A DNA stretch of 39,412 bases from Pseudorhodobacter sp. E13 (GTDB lineage Bacteria > Pseudomonadota > Alphaproteobacteria > Rhodobacterales > Rhodobacteraceae), in NCBI RefSeq assembly GCF_003991405.1, contig NZ_RPEN01000138.1, positions 1-39,412 of the forward strand, in the 5' to 3' direction. The notes beneath the pieces were generated by a model, which was not told where the DNA came from, made no database searches, and saw nothing but the letters and a program-made list of their open reading frames with translations. Shown piece after piece: positions 1 to 8,528 of this stretch. Each line of letters opens with the position of its first letter. Position 1 is the stretch's first letter. The position numbers and the translations under genes are program-made.

Positions 1-539
1 AGCGCCGCAATCCGGTGGCCATCGCCGGTCATGATCTCGACGGACGCATCATCCCAAGGCGTCCTGAAATCCAGTGCGGTGTGCACCATGGGAAAACCGA
101 ATTTGTCAAAAGCCCGCAGGCGCTGGCCCTGACCATCGACCTCGACCAGCCGCGCGTCATCATCGTCAGGCGTGGCAAAGTCCATGCCCAACAAGGCCAC
201 GCTGTCTGCGGTCGGGTAGCGCGCCAGTTCGACGCTGATCTGCCCTTCCGCATGTTGATAGCGGATGATTTCGGTGCCAACGCGGGTGCCGAACTGGCCG
301 CCGACGGGCGTTGCAGCCAAGCCCGCCGCCAGATCGGGGTAGATGTTGAAATTCACAAATCCGGTATCAAGCTCAGCCTGATACGAGGTCAAAGCAGCCT
401 CATAGTCGGGCCACATTTGCGCGCTGACCAGCGCCGTGAATTGGTCGACCCCGATCTGCACCGTTGTGCCGCTGCGGTTGCCGAGCACCGTTTGGACAAC
501 CGACGCTGTCTCAAGGTTAACTGTGGTTACACCGGTCAT
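1..539 (-). CDS. Phage tail protein downstream of tip protein J (3' end cut by window edge)
   Basis: An open frame runs from an ATG at 539 to the left edge without a stop and is therefore partial. The visible part, about 179 residues, starts MTGVTTVNLETASVVQ and contains no membrane segment or recognisable catalytic motif. It begins 11 bp after the stop of the tip protein J gene, so it is the next gene of the tail operon. In lambda-like tail modules this slot holds tail fibre, side-fibre or tip-associated proteins. I do not recognise the family, and the assignment to the tail rests on position only. Confidence 0.65.
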   Translation of the reverse strand, partial: MTGVTTVNLETASVVQTVLGNRSGTTVQIGVDQFTALVSAQMWPDYEAALTSYQAELDTGFVNFNIYPDLAAGLAATPVGGQFGTRVGTEIIRYQHAEGQISVELARYPTADSVALLGMDFATPDDDDARLVEVDGQGQRLRAFDKFGFPMVHTALDFRTPWDDASVEIMTGDGHRIAA

Positions 540-549
540 TTGGTCTCTC

Positions 550-3500
550 CTAGACAACTGAAATAAGGAACGGGCCTGCGACGGGTCCCGGAATGCCATC
601 GGCATTCTGCGGCTCCAGCCAGACGTAATGGGTGCCCTGCGCCAGACAGGCGGCGGTTTCGAGATAGGCCACGACATCATCCAACGCGCCGTTGAAACTG
701 CTGTCGGCTGCGAAGCCGATTGTTGTGGTGCCGTTGGTCGCGTGCAGCCGGTCGCTATGGGTTCCATTGGCGCTGGCGGCGCTGCCGAGGAAGGCCGTGC
801 CGCCCGTCAGACGCGGCGTAACGGCTCCGTTGCTGCGCCCCGAGACGGTAAACCCGACGCGATACCATTTGGCCTCGGTTGCCGCAAAGGACTGCGACAG
901 GGTGCCAACGCTGCCTGCCACATGGCTGGCAACGCCATTGGCAATCGTCCAGCCCGCGCCCGACGTCCAAGCGGCAGGGCTGCTCATGGTGCCGCCGCTG
1001 ATCAGGTTCGACCGCGTCGAGTCGCCCAGCACGAAGCTGAAGCTTTGCAGCGGCGTCGTAACGATTGCTGCACCGGCAGCGTCGGCGTCACGGTCCAGCA
1101 CGGCAGAAGTCGAGCGATAGATCTGGACCTGCGTCGTTGCCTCATCCGCACCGGTTGCAAATTGAACCAGCGCACCGCCAAGCAAGGTCGTGACGCTGAT
1201 TGCGGCTTCGTCCAGAGCGACCGGAATGCCTGCGTCATCCGCACCAACGGTGATGGTGACATTCGCGGTCCAAGGGCTGGCCGCGCCGCTTGCCGCGAGC
1301 GCCCGCGCCCGCAGCTCCACCTGATCACCCACGGCATAAGTGGTCATTGCACCGCCACCGTTGGCCACCGGCAGCACGATTGCGCTGTAGCTTGCCGCAC
1401 CGGCCAAACGATGTTCCACCTCGAAGTTGGCCGTCACCACGCTGCCGGTCGCTGCGGTGAGTTGATAGTCGATCCGGTTGGCAACGCCGGTGCGCGCGAT
1501 GCCGCTGGTGATCGCAGAAAAGCGCGGCGTGTCCGGGGCGCTGGCGTCTTCGATCAGCTCTGCGCCCGCCCGTCCTGTCCAGGTGGGAATGGAATCGGCC
1601 TCGAGCAGCGTGTCAATGATCGGCGCTTCGTCAACAAGGTGCAGGATTTCGTCATTGTCCTGCGCCCGTTCGACGCCGCGAACGATCAGCGGCAGGCTTT
1701 CCGCCGAGGCGCGACCGAACAGCACTGCATCGCCTATCTGCGGCATCGGTCCTGTGCCGGTCAGCGTCAGGGTATCACGTTCACCGGCCACCGTTTTCAC
1801 GGTCCTGACGGTTGAGGTGCCGATGCTGTCAGGCTCTGCGGCCTCCGTGTCAAACACCCGAAACCGCACGGCATAGGCTTGGCCATTGACCATTTCCACA
1901 GGCTGGTCGAGTTCGATCAACGCCCCGATTACATTTCGCACCCGCGCCGATGCCTGCACAGAGTCGAGGACGTAATGATTGAGCATCACCTTGTCACCGC
2001 GCGTGGCAACCCGCACCGGGCCGATCTGCGTGACCTGATAGCTGTCAGGGCGATAAATCGCCTCATACTGCCGCCGCCGGGCCTCGCGCCAGATCAGGTC
2101 GGGGTCAGTAATTCCCGGCATGTCCAAGGCCTCGGTCACAGTGATCTCGCCGGTGTAACCCGGCCAGCGCACCACCCGTTCGGCGTCTTTGAAGTCATTG
2201 GTCTGGTCCGAGAACTTGACCCGAAACGCATGCGGATGGTCGATAAAGCTGCGCGTCGCCCGCAAGCCCGAACTGTTTTGTGCATCCAGATGGTCGATGA
2301 TCAGATCTTGCGCGCGGTCAATCGTGACACCCCAACGCGCACCGTCATGGCGCGGCGTGGCGCGTCCGACAGCCGCAATCTGTGTCAGCACGTCGCGCAA
2401 AGAGGTGGCGCTGTCGTCGAAAACCTTGTTGAAGCTCAGCCCCTTGATCCGGCAGAAGTCGTGCCACTCCTCCAGAAGACCAAGGTCAAGCCCAGCGTCA
2501 CTGACCGCTTTTGGATTGCACGGCGCTTGCAGGACGTAGCGGTAGAGCGATGCAGGATTAGAGGTCGCGCGTTCCACCCAAAGCCCAGACACATGGTCAT
2601 AATCCGCACAGATGCGGGTCCCCAGAGCGCTGATATTGTCCAAGGCGCCAGACAGTTGGTGCGTGGCCTTGATCCTGACAGCGACCAAGGACAAGGGCCG
2701 GGGATAGGCCAGCGGGTATTCAGGCCGCAAGGTTTGCAAAGCGGCCCAGCTGACACTGCGTTGGATCGTGCTGTCGGTGGTTTCATCGTTCAACAGTGTG
2801 AGCCGCACCTGATAGCGGGCGCGGGTCGGAAACTCCCAACTGTGCTGCCGGTAGAACGACTCCAGCTTTTTCGCGACGATATCCAGCTGGGTCAGCAAAA
2901 CCCAATCGTCTGCGTCGACACGACGATATTCCACCCGGACCGAGACGCCTTCAGCATGCGAGCGGCCTTCTTTGTCGAACCGGATCATGCCCGATGGAAA
3001 GGCCAGAATGATCGACGCGCCCGAGGCATCGGCCCCCGTGGTGCGCACGATAGGCGTGTCGGTCGTGGCCACGCCTGCGATGATCTCTCCAAGTTCATCG
3101 CGGGGCAGTGGTCTGGTGAGTGCAACGCCGACCGTCTCTTCGGCGATCTGGCGTGGATACAAGGCGATGGTCGTGTCGGCGTCGACACCTTCGCGCGCCT
3201 CGATCTCGACGTTGGAATATTCGCTGATGGACGTCTCGCCGATGCGGATATCGTCCAACTGCACCCGGCCTTCGCCAAAGTTGAACAGCGCCCGCACATA
3301 TTGGAAGTCCCCGACGATTTCCGTGTAGGGCAAGGCGGCATAGGGCGGCGCGTAGCGCAGACTGCCCAAAACCACCGGCACTGCCCCATTTGGGTCCAGT
3401 CGGTTGCGCAATCCGCTGATTGAATAGCGGTTGGCGGCATTGCGATCCTCGGGCTTGATGGGCGGAATAAGGGCATTGATCAACAGTTGTCCAAGGGCTG

Positions 3501-3900
3501 TGACCGCCAAAGACGCCCCGGCAAAAGCCAGCGAATAGGCCGTCGTCCCAGCCGTCAGCCCCAGAACCGAGCCTGCGAACCACGTCCCCGTCGCAAAGGC
3601 CGCCACTGCGACAACAATCGACAGCACCGATTTCAGGGCATTCTTGCCAGCGACCAGTCGGATGACCACGCGCACACCGGCCTTTGGCCGAACGCGCGCC
3701 CAGTGTTCTGGCAAGATCAACTGGGTGCCGCGCGCCGTGACCAGCGCCACCCGGACCTGCGCCAACTCAGCCGACGGCTGGCAAGGCAGAGCCGCCCGCA
3801 CCATTTCCGCGATGGTCAGACCTTCGGGGAACTCCAAAGTGATCCGGCGCTGGCCGGGGTCAAAATGCGGCGCGGCGATGACTGGCACCAAACCTGTCAT
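550..3900 (-). CDS. Phage tail tip / host-specificity protein J
   Basis: A large protein of about 1116 residues in the central-tail-fibre position, right after the NlpC/P60 peptidase gene, as in lambda K-I-J modules. The N-terminal third has a glycine/alanine-rich hydrophobic stretch (about residues 85-150), followed by segments typical of TipJ-like proteins, such as the RNRLDPNGAVPVVLGSLRYAPP region. The middle holds fibronectin-like beta-rich segments and the last 150 residues look like a jelly-roll, lectin-like receptor-binding domain. I place the start at the ATG at 3900, one base beyond the stop of the peptidase gene. A longer frame to 3960 would overlap that gene by about 60 bp. It probably sits at the tail tip and contacts the host surface. 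Confidence 0.9.
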   Translation of the reverse strand: MTGLVPVIAAPHFDPGQRRITLEFPEGLTIAEMVRAALPCQPSAELAQVRVALVTARGTQLILPEHWARVRPKAGVRVVIRLVAGKNALKSVLSIVVAVAAFATGTWFAGSVLGLTAGTTAYSLAFAGASLAVTALGQLLINALIPPIKPEDRNAANRYSISGLRNRLDPNGAVPVVLGSLRYAPPYAALPYTEIVGDFQYVRALFNFGEGRVQLDDIRIGETSISEYSNVEIEAREGVDADTTIALYPRQIAEETVGVALTRPLPRDELGEIIAGVATTDTPIVRTTGADASGASIILAFPSGMIRFDKEGRSHAEGVSVRVEYRRVDADDWVLLTQLDIVAKKLESFYRQHSWEFPTRARYQVRLTLLNDETTDSTIQRSVSWAALQTLRPEYPLAYPRPLSLVAVRIKATHQLSGALDNISALGTRICADYDHVSGLWVERATSNPASLYRYVLQAPCNPKAVSDAGLDLGLLEEWHDFCRIKGLSFNKVFDDSATSLRDVLTQIAAVGRATPRHDGARWGVTIDRAQDLIIDHLDAQNSSGLRATRSFIDHPHAFRVKFSDQTNDFKDAERVVRWPGYTGEITVTEALDMPGITDPDLIWREARRRQYEAIYRPDSYQVTQIGPVRVATRGDKVMLNHYVLDSVQASARVRNVIGALIELDQPVEMVNGQAYAVRFRVFDTEAAEPDSIGTSTVRTVKTVAGERDTLTLTGTGPMPQIGDAVLFGRASAESLPLIVRGVERAQDNDEILHLVDEAPIIDTLLEADSIPTWTGRAGAELIEDASAPDTPRFSAITSGIARTGVANRIDYQLTAATGSVVTANFEVEHRLAGAASYSAIVLPVANGGGAMTTYAVGDQVELRARALAASGAASPWTANVTITVGADDAGIPVALDEAAISVTTLLGGALVQFATGADEATTQVQIYRSTSAVLDRDADAAGAAIVTTPLQSFSFVLGDSTRSNLISGGTMSSPAAWTSGAGWTIANGVASHVAGSVGTLSQSFAATEAKWYRVGFTVSGRSNGAVTPRLTGGTAFLGSAASANGTHSDRLHATNGTTTIGFAADSSFNGALDDVVAYLETAACLAQGTHYVWLEPQNADGIPGPVAGPFLISVV

Positions 3901-3901
3901 G

Positions 3902-4306
3902 TCACGCCCCCGCCCAATGAAAATGGCCGACCAGACGGTTGCCCCAGCGCCCGGTGCCATAGGTTTCGATCTTTGCCCGGTCCTCGTCGACCATGTGCAG
4001 CATCATGCCGGGACGGATCACGATGCCCAGATGTGTGGCCAGCCGCCCCCTGCGGAACACGGCAATGTCGAATGGCCGGGCCTCGCCCGTGCGGCATAGC
4101 CACAGCGGCGAGCCTTCGGCCCCAGCGATCAATGCGTCGATTTCGGCATGTTCATCGACCCCGCCATAGCCAAGATATGCGGGCAGTGTGATCCCGCGCG
4201 CTTCGGCATAGACGATGCAGGCCAGCCCCCAACAATCCGCGCCAAGGCGGTCCCGCCCGAATGGCGCAAAGGGAATTCCGACGAATGCGTTTGCCCAAGC
4301 GCTCAT
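3902..4306 (-). CDS. NlpC/P60-type tail peptidase (C40)
   Basis: A 134-residue protein with the C40 cysteine-peptidase layout: Cys25 in GADCWGL, His92 in THLGIV and His104 in MLHM form the likely Cys-His-His triad. Members in phage tails (lambda K and the gene-transfer-agent homologues) sit at the tail tip and cut peptidoglycan stem peptides to help DNA entry. The gene lies between the DUF1833-like minor tail gene, which it overlaps by 4 bp (ATGA), and tip protein J, which starts one base after its stop. This tight packing suggests coupled translation. There is no signal peptide, consistent with a virion protein rather than a secreted lysis enzyme. Confidence 0.92.
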   Translation of the reverse strand: MSAWANAFVGIPFAPFGRDRLGADCWGLACIVYAEARGITLPAYLGYGGVDEHAEIDALIAGAEGSPLWLCRTGEARPFDIAVFRRGRLATHLGIVIRPGMMLHMVDEDRAKIETYGTGRWGNRLVGHFHWAGA

Positions 4307-4830
4307 AGGTGCAGCCCCGGAAACCGGTTGCGCGTCATGCGGCCCGGCGGAAACGGCTCCAGCTCAATCTCGTCGCGGCTGATCGACAGCAGGATTTCCG
4401 ACTCGGTTATATTCGCGCTCAGCAGTTGCAAATCGAGATATTCCGCCTCGATAAGATCGGGCGTTTCCGCCAAGACCACGGCCAGATTGACCGTTGCGGG
4501 TGTGCGAAAACTGCGCAAAAGCGCCGCCATCTCGCTGCTCAGGTTTTCGACCGCGATCTGCGCCGCCGCTGGCGCGTCCTCCTGGTCGGACGGCAGCAAG
4601 GCCGAGGCGATGATCCACAAGAACGGCTGCGTGACCGGGTTCGCGCCGCGCCATGTCGAGCGGGTGCCATAGACCAGCGGGTCGGTCGATATCCGCTCCG
4701 CATTGTCTGTCGACAGCCGGATCGGTCCCCCTGCCAACTCGGGATGGGTGATTTCCAGCAATACGACAAACAGCCCGTCCGAGCCTTCATCGTCAATCGT
4801 TTGCCGCGCGTTCAGGGAAAGGCGTCTCAT
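4303..4830 (-). CDS. DUF1833-like minor tail protein
   Basis: A 175-residue protein in the minor-tail slot between the tape-measure side and the NlpC/P60 peptidase, where lambda has protein L. The pattern of an N-terminal ITHPELAGGPIRLSTDN strand region and conserved charged C-terminal strands resembles DUF1833-type phage proteins. No catalytic motif or membrane segment is visible. Its start overlaps the stop of the upstream gene by 4 bp (4827-4830) and its stop overlaps the peptidase start (4303-4306). It is probably a structural protein of the distal tail; the family name is from memory and not certain. Confidence 0.75.
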   Translation of the reverse strand: MRRLSLNARQTIDDEGSDGLFVVLLEITHPELAGGPIRLSTDNAERISTDPLVYGTRSTWRGANPVTQPFLWIIASALLPSDQEDAPAAAQIAVENLSSEMAALLRSFRTPATVNLAVVLAETPDLIEAEYLDLQLLSANITESEILLSISRDEIELEPFPPGRMTRNRFPGLHL

Positions 4831-5246
4831 GGCAGCACCTGCAGGCTAAAGGTTTTGCGGCATTCGATGCCGACAAGCGTTTCGCTGGGCGGTGTATCGC
4901 CCCATGAGCAGAGCCAAAGCTTGGACAACAGCAAAGGCTGGCCATCCGCTGCCAAGAGCGGCAGCCCGTCACTGCCCAAAAGGGGCCAACCGTCAGTGGT
5001 AGGGTCAGGCATGTTGAACAGCCGGGTCCCGCCCGCGCAGTCGACCTCATAAAACCGATCAAAAACTGCTCTTAAATCCCGTGTGAGCAGCATCGACATT
5101 GTTACGGTCTGCGCCACACGGCTCAGCTTGCGGCCATAGCGCGCAGGCCCCGCGTCGCCTTGGGTTTTGCGCCGGCCATCCTGAAGGCTGCGCTGCCACG
5201 TCTGCCGCTCGGGACGAGGCAATGAACTGGGCCAATCCATGATCAT
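4827..5246 (-). CDS. Minor tail protein (lambda M-like position) with DGxPLL repeats
   Basis: A 139-residue protein immediately after the tape measure gene, overlapping it by 4 bp at 5243-5246. Its position corresponds to lambda minor tail protein M, which attaches near the tail tip. Residues around 86-110 hold three tandem octapeptides of the form DGWPLLGS, DGLPLLAA, DGQPLLLS, probably a repetitive beta-turn or beta-hairpin. No enzymatic motif is seen. The ATG at 5246 is the first usable start, and an internal Met at residue 3 could equally serve. The role is inferred from context. Confidence 0.7.
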   Translation of the reverse strand: MIMDWPSSLPRPERQTWQRSLQDGRRKTQGDAGPARYGRKLSRVAQTVTMSMLLTRDLRAVFDRFYEVDCAGGTRLFNMPDPTTDGWPLLGSDGLPLLAADGQPLLLSKLWLCSWGDTPPSETLVGIECRKTFSLQVLP

Positions 5247-7846
5247 CCGCGCTGCCTCACCGCTGGCGTCATCGAAAACTCTGACTGCATGGCGCGCCGC
5301 AACGGGTTGCCGCGCTGTGACACTGCAGCCGCCGCTTGCTGACCAATCGTCATGGTGATTTGCGGCTGGCCCCGGCTATCGGTCCCTTGCGTTGCCTCGA
5401 CCTTCTGCCCCGAATAGTCATTGATGACGAAAGACATCGGAGCGGCGGCAAGCGCGGGGGCTGCGGCGACTTGGCCGACCAGCCCGCCTGCGGCGAAGCC
5501 GGGGATGGGGGAACCGGTGTTCATGGCCTCCAGCAGATGCCGGTATCGCGCTGTCGATTTGGCATTCATGACGAACTCGCCATTGGACAGCCGCGCCGAA
5601 ATCTCGTCTGACGTTCCAGAACCGGGGCCATGAACCAGCCCTCCTGACGCATAGCCCCCGGCAAACGGGTTGAACGAGAGCAGGCCACCCAAGAACCCGC
5701 CGCTGCTGGACCCACCGCCACCGATAGCACCAAACAGGCTGCCCATCAGGCCGCCGCCACCGCTGCCGCCCAGCAAGCCACCCAACGGCCCATCGCCCAA
5801 GATGACCGCCTGCAATATCGCCCGCTCCAGTGTCTTGATCAGTTGCTCGCCAGCGTCTGCGCCGCCCATAAGCCCGTCGATCAAGGCGTTGCCAGCCTGC
5901 TCACTGACCCATTCCATCCGCTTGAGGGCATCGGTTTCGCGGATACGGGTTTCAATCAAGTCTTCAACCTTGGACATCTCGACTTCGGTGGCACCGGCCA
6001 GAGCTTCACGGTTGCGCAAGAGTTCCTTGCGCACCGGGTCCGTTTCGCGCAGCAACTCCAACTCGCGCTCTTCCCGCGCGATCAGTTCGTCCAACGCCCT
6101 GCGCTGTTTGTCGACTTCAGAGGTGCCGGAGCTGCGGCCAGAACCAGAGCGGCCACCACGGTTAGCTTCCCGTTCACGCTTCGCGGCGGCAGCCCGCTCA
6201 TCGGCTAGTTCCGCATCAAGCTTGACGCCGCGCATCTTGATTTCGCGCTCGGCCCAATTGGCGGATTTATCGAACCAGCTTTCCGCGGCTGCGTCGCGGG
6301 CATTGTATTCAGCATCGATCTGTGACCGCACTGCGGTCATGCGGGCATCTGCGACGCTTTTGCCTGATTTCAAAGCCTCGAGTTCGACGACTTTGGAGGC
6401 GTTGGCAATGAGGCCGCCGCCCAATTGTGACAGCGCAGACAAGATGCCATTGATCTCGGCTCCGACAGAACCCATCGCATCTGCCCAAGCGTAGGTTGCC
6501 GCTTCGCTTTGCGCCGTGGCATCCCAGCTTTCCAGAAGCGAGGTTTTCATGTCCGCCGAGATATCAAGGCCGCGCACCATCTCGGCATAGACTGCGCGTT
6601 CCGCCTCTGCCCTGAACTCAGTGACTTGCGTGCTCTCCGCACCATAAAGCGCGGTCAGCCGCTCCAGTTCGACCTGACTGGCCTTCGATGCGACGACCTG
6701 CGCACCTTTCGCGTATTCATCGGCAGACAATGCGACCCGCGCGCGGATGTTTTCGAGCACTTCCGCGCCCAAATCTCGCACGGCGCGCAAATCGTCCAGC
6801 ATAGGCTGACTCGACTCGCTGACTTGGACGCCCAAAGCAGACATGTCACGGATAATGGCCGCCAAACCATCGTGAAGCTCGCGCTGTTCGCCGTTGAGGT
6901 TTTTAAGGCCACCTGAATTGCCCAGTAACTGGTCGCGCAAATCGAGCGCTGTCGCCAAGCGCTCGGCAGGGTCCGCGCTGTTGCGCAGCGTCTCGAGGTT
7001 CTGGGCAAAGGAAAAGGCCATCTCTCGGGCGGCCTTGTTGCCACTCTTCAGGCCCAGAAAATCCCGAGCTGCAGCCTGCGCGGACCCGCCTTGGAGGGTC
7101 GTGCCCGCCAAAACGAGTTCGCGGACACTTTCGGAAGTTTCGTCAATTTTTTGATAGGCATCAAACTTCGCCAAACCCGCCATGTCCTGCAGGACTTGCC
7201 GAACTGCAGGGCTGGCCGAACCGAACTCTTCAATCAGTTCAGACCAAGGCGCGCGCGCTGCATCCGCTCGATCCGCAAAATTCTCGACGCCATCGGCCAT
7301 CTCCTCGAGCCGGTCTTGCAATGTGGTCGCTTTGTCTTTCGCGCCGGTCAACCATTGGATCATGGCGGCACCGGCTGCGATGGAGCCGATGGTGATCAGG
7401 CTGACCGGATTGATCATACCCATGAAAGCAGACTTAAGCGCCGTAACGGAACCCGCCGCGCCCATCGGCCCGATGACCTGGCTGATCTGGGTGCCCTGCT
7501 GGATCGCAAGAACCAAGGGGTTCTGCCCAGCCTGCAGCATCATGCCAATATCGAAAAACTGTGCCGTCAGGTTTCCGACACTGCCTGCAGCGATCTTGTG
7601 GCTTTGCCCCATCGCCAGCGCGTTGGCTCCGGCGACAGCTTCGGCGTTGGCAAGTGCGGTCACCTTGGCGGCTGCGGCTCCTCCTGCGCTGCCAAGGCTG
7701 GCAACGCTTCCAGAGGCCCCGCGCGCCTCGCGGCCCGCTTTGGCGGTCTCTGTGCCAAGTTTTTTTGCCTCAGTGGCGGTCGAGGCAAGTTCAGCCTTCG
7801 CGCCCTTGGCATCGGCGGTCAGCAAAAGCCCAAGGGTCAGCGTCAT
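5243..7846 (-). CDS. Phage tail tape measure protein
   Basis: About 867 residues. The N-terminus starts MTLTLGLLLTADAKGAKAEL, the usual opening of tape measure proteins, followed by Ala-rich helices, a hydrophobic segment (about residues 145-180, with MGMINPVSLITIGSIAAGAAM) and long charged helices. The end carries glycine-rich runs and the FAGGYASGGLVHGPGSGTSD...LSNGEFVMNA signature of lambda-type tape measures. It sets tail length and takes part in DNA injection. I use the ATG at 7846, which overlaps the preceding stop in an ATGA; the frame can be extended to 7909 but that would lie inside the chaperone gene. Confidence 0.95.
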   Translation of the reverse strand: MTLTLGLLLTADAKGAKAELASTATEAKKLGTETAKAGREARGASGSVASLGSAGGAAAAKVTALANAEAVAGANALAMGQSHKIAAGSVGNLTAQFFDIGMMLQAGQNPLVLAIQQGTQISQVIGPMGAAGSVTALKSAFMGMINPVSLITIGSIAAGAAMIQWLTGAKDKATTLQDRLEEMADGVENFADRADAARAPWSELIEEFGSASPAVRQVLQDMAGLAKFDAYQKIDETSESVRELVLAGTTLQGGSAQAAARDFLGLKSGNKAAREMAFSFAQNLETLRNSADPAERLATALDLRDQLLGNSGGLKNLNGEQRELHDGLAAIIRDMSALGVQVSESSQPMLDDLRAVRDLGAEVLENIRARVALSADEYAKGAQVVASKASQVELERLTALYGAESTQVTEFRAEAERAVYAEMVRGLDISADMKTSLLESWDATAQSEAATYAWADAMGSVGAEINGILSALSQLGGGLIANASKVVELEALKSGKSVADARMTAVRSQIDAEYNARDAAAESWFDKSANWAEREIKMRGVKLDAELADERAAAAKREREANRGGRSGSGRSSGTSEVDKQRRALDELIAREERELELLRETDPVRKELLRNREALAGATEVEMSKVEDLIETRIRETDALKRMEWVSEQAGNALIDGLMGGADAGEQLIKTLERAILQAVILGDGPLGGLLGGSGGGGLMGSLFGAIGGGGSSSGGFLGGLLSFNPFAGGYASGGLVHGPGSGTSDEISARLSNGEFVMNAKSTARYRHLLEAMNTGSPIPGFAAGGLVGQVAAAPALAAAPMSFVINDYSGQKVEATQGTDSRGQPQITMTIGQQAAAAVSQRGNPLRRAMQSEFSMTPAVRQRG

Positions 7847-8507
7847 TGCATGCGCCCCCGGTTCAACTCGCCCACCGCCCCGGCCTCGATCATCTGAATA
7901 TCGGACCAAAGATCGGGGGTGACAGCCACGCCTGCCATTTCCAGCCCGGCGCGCGCGCCGTTGTAATCCAGACCGTGGACCAGCACGCCGCCACGGGCCA
8001 GCGCCGTCATGCGGAACTGGCTGTCGATGGTCAGAAAGGCGTGAACGGCTGGCACATTGCTCTCCCAGATGCCTTTGGTTTCAGTTGCGGTCAGCAGGGC
8101 GGGATTGATGCCCCAGAACGCCGCCTCGGTGGCGTCGTCATCGGGGCGAGTGTTGAACAGCGTTCCGTTCGCCCAATCCCGCCCTGCTTGTGTCAGTTTC
8201 CCAAACGGGCTTTCAGCAGCGCGGCGTTGTAGCCCCGCACCAAACCCAGAACGACCCACGGCAGGCCAAGGCATTCCTCGCGCACTGCGGCGGAGTAAGG
8301 GATCGCGGTGCCTTCGGCGTCTGCCAGATCGTCCAGGCTGACCAGCACCGCGTCGGCGTAATCGCGACCATTCATCCCGGCCAGTTCGCCCGGCGGCACA
8401 AAGCGAAAGCGCGCCAGCAAGGTCTGCTCTTCAAATCCGCCGTCAACGGGAACGTCGACGGTGACGGTGTGGGTGAACTCGGGGTTGGTAATAACCTTGA
8501 AGGTCAT
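7843..8507 (-). CDS. Tail assembly chaperone, long -1 frameshift product (G-GT analogue)
   Basis: The upstream frame (8507-8193) ends in a TGA immediately after the slippery heptamer G GGA AAC at 8202-8196. A -1 slip there enters the frame that runs LTQAGRDWANG to a stop at 7843. The fusion would have 104 plus 117 residues, 221 in total. This is the arrangement of lambda G/GT: a small chaperone and a longer fused form, both made just ahead of the tape measure, which they hold during tail assembly. The downstream part could also be translated from its own ATG at 8274, but that start lies inside the upstream gene. The fusion is inferred from the slippery site and gene order, not demonstrated. 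Confidence 0.8.
8193..8507 (-). CDS. Tail assembly chaperone, short (unshifted) product
   Basis: A 104-residue protein starting MTFKVITNPEFTHTV, with a good Shine-Dalgarno sequence (AGGAG, about 7 bases before the ATG at 8507). The N-terminal half is beta-rich (VTVDVPVDGGFEEQTLLARFRFVP) and the C-terminal half helical, as in tail assembly chaperones such as lambda G. It lies between the tail tube gene and the tape measure gene. It is not expected to be part of the mature virion. Its last codons form the frameshift site described separately. Confidence 0.8.
   Translation of the reverse strand: MTFKVITNPEFTHTVTVDVPVDGGFEEQTLLARFRFVPPGELAGMNGRDYADAVLVSLDDLADAEGTAIPYSAAVREECLGLPWVVLGLVRGYNAALLKARLGN
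8196..8202 (-). promoter_or_regulatory. Slippery heptamer GGGAAAC for programmed -1 frameshifting
   Basis: On the minus strand the zero-frame codons TTG GGA AAC TGA contain G GGA AAC, which fits the X XXY YYZ rule exactly and sits directly before the stop codon. Lambda uses GGGAAAG at the same point of its G gene. The -1 frame is open from here to 7843. Confidence 0.8.
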
Positions 8508-8528
8508 GGCAGTCTCCTGTGAGGTGGA

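Noticed and set aside
1879-3423. A 514-residue open frame on the plus strand opposite the tip protein J gene
   Set aside because: Its composition (Arg/His/Pro/Asp-rich, no hydrophobic core) is that of a high-GC antisense shadow; the minus-strand J frame has family motifs and fits the operon.
8057-8341. Plus-strand frames opposite the tail chaperone genes
   Set aside because: No ribosome sites and low-complexity shadow composition; the minus-strand genes explain the region fully.
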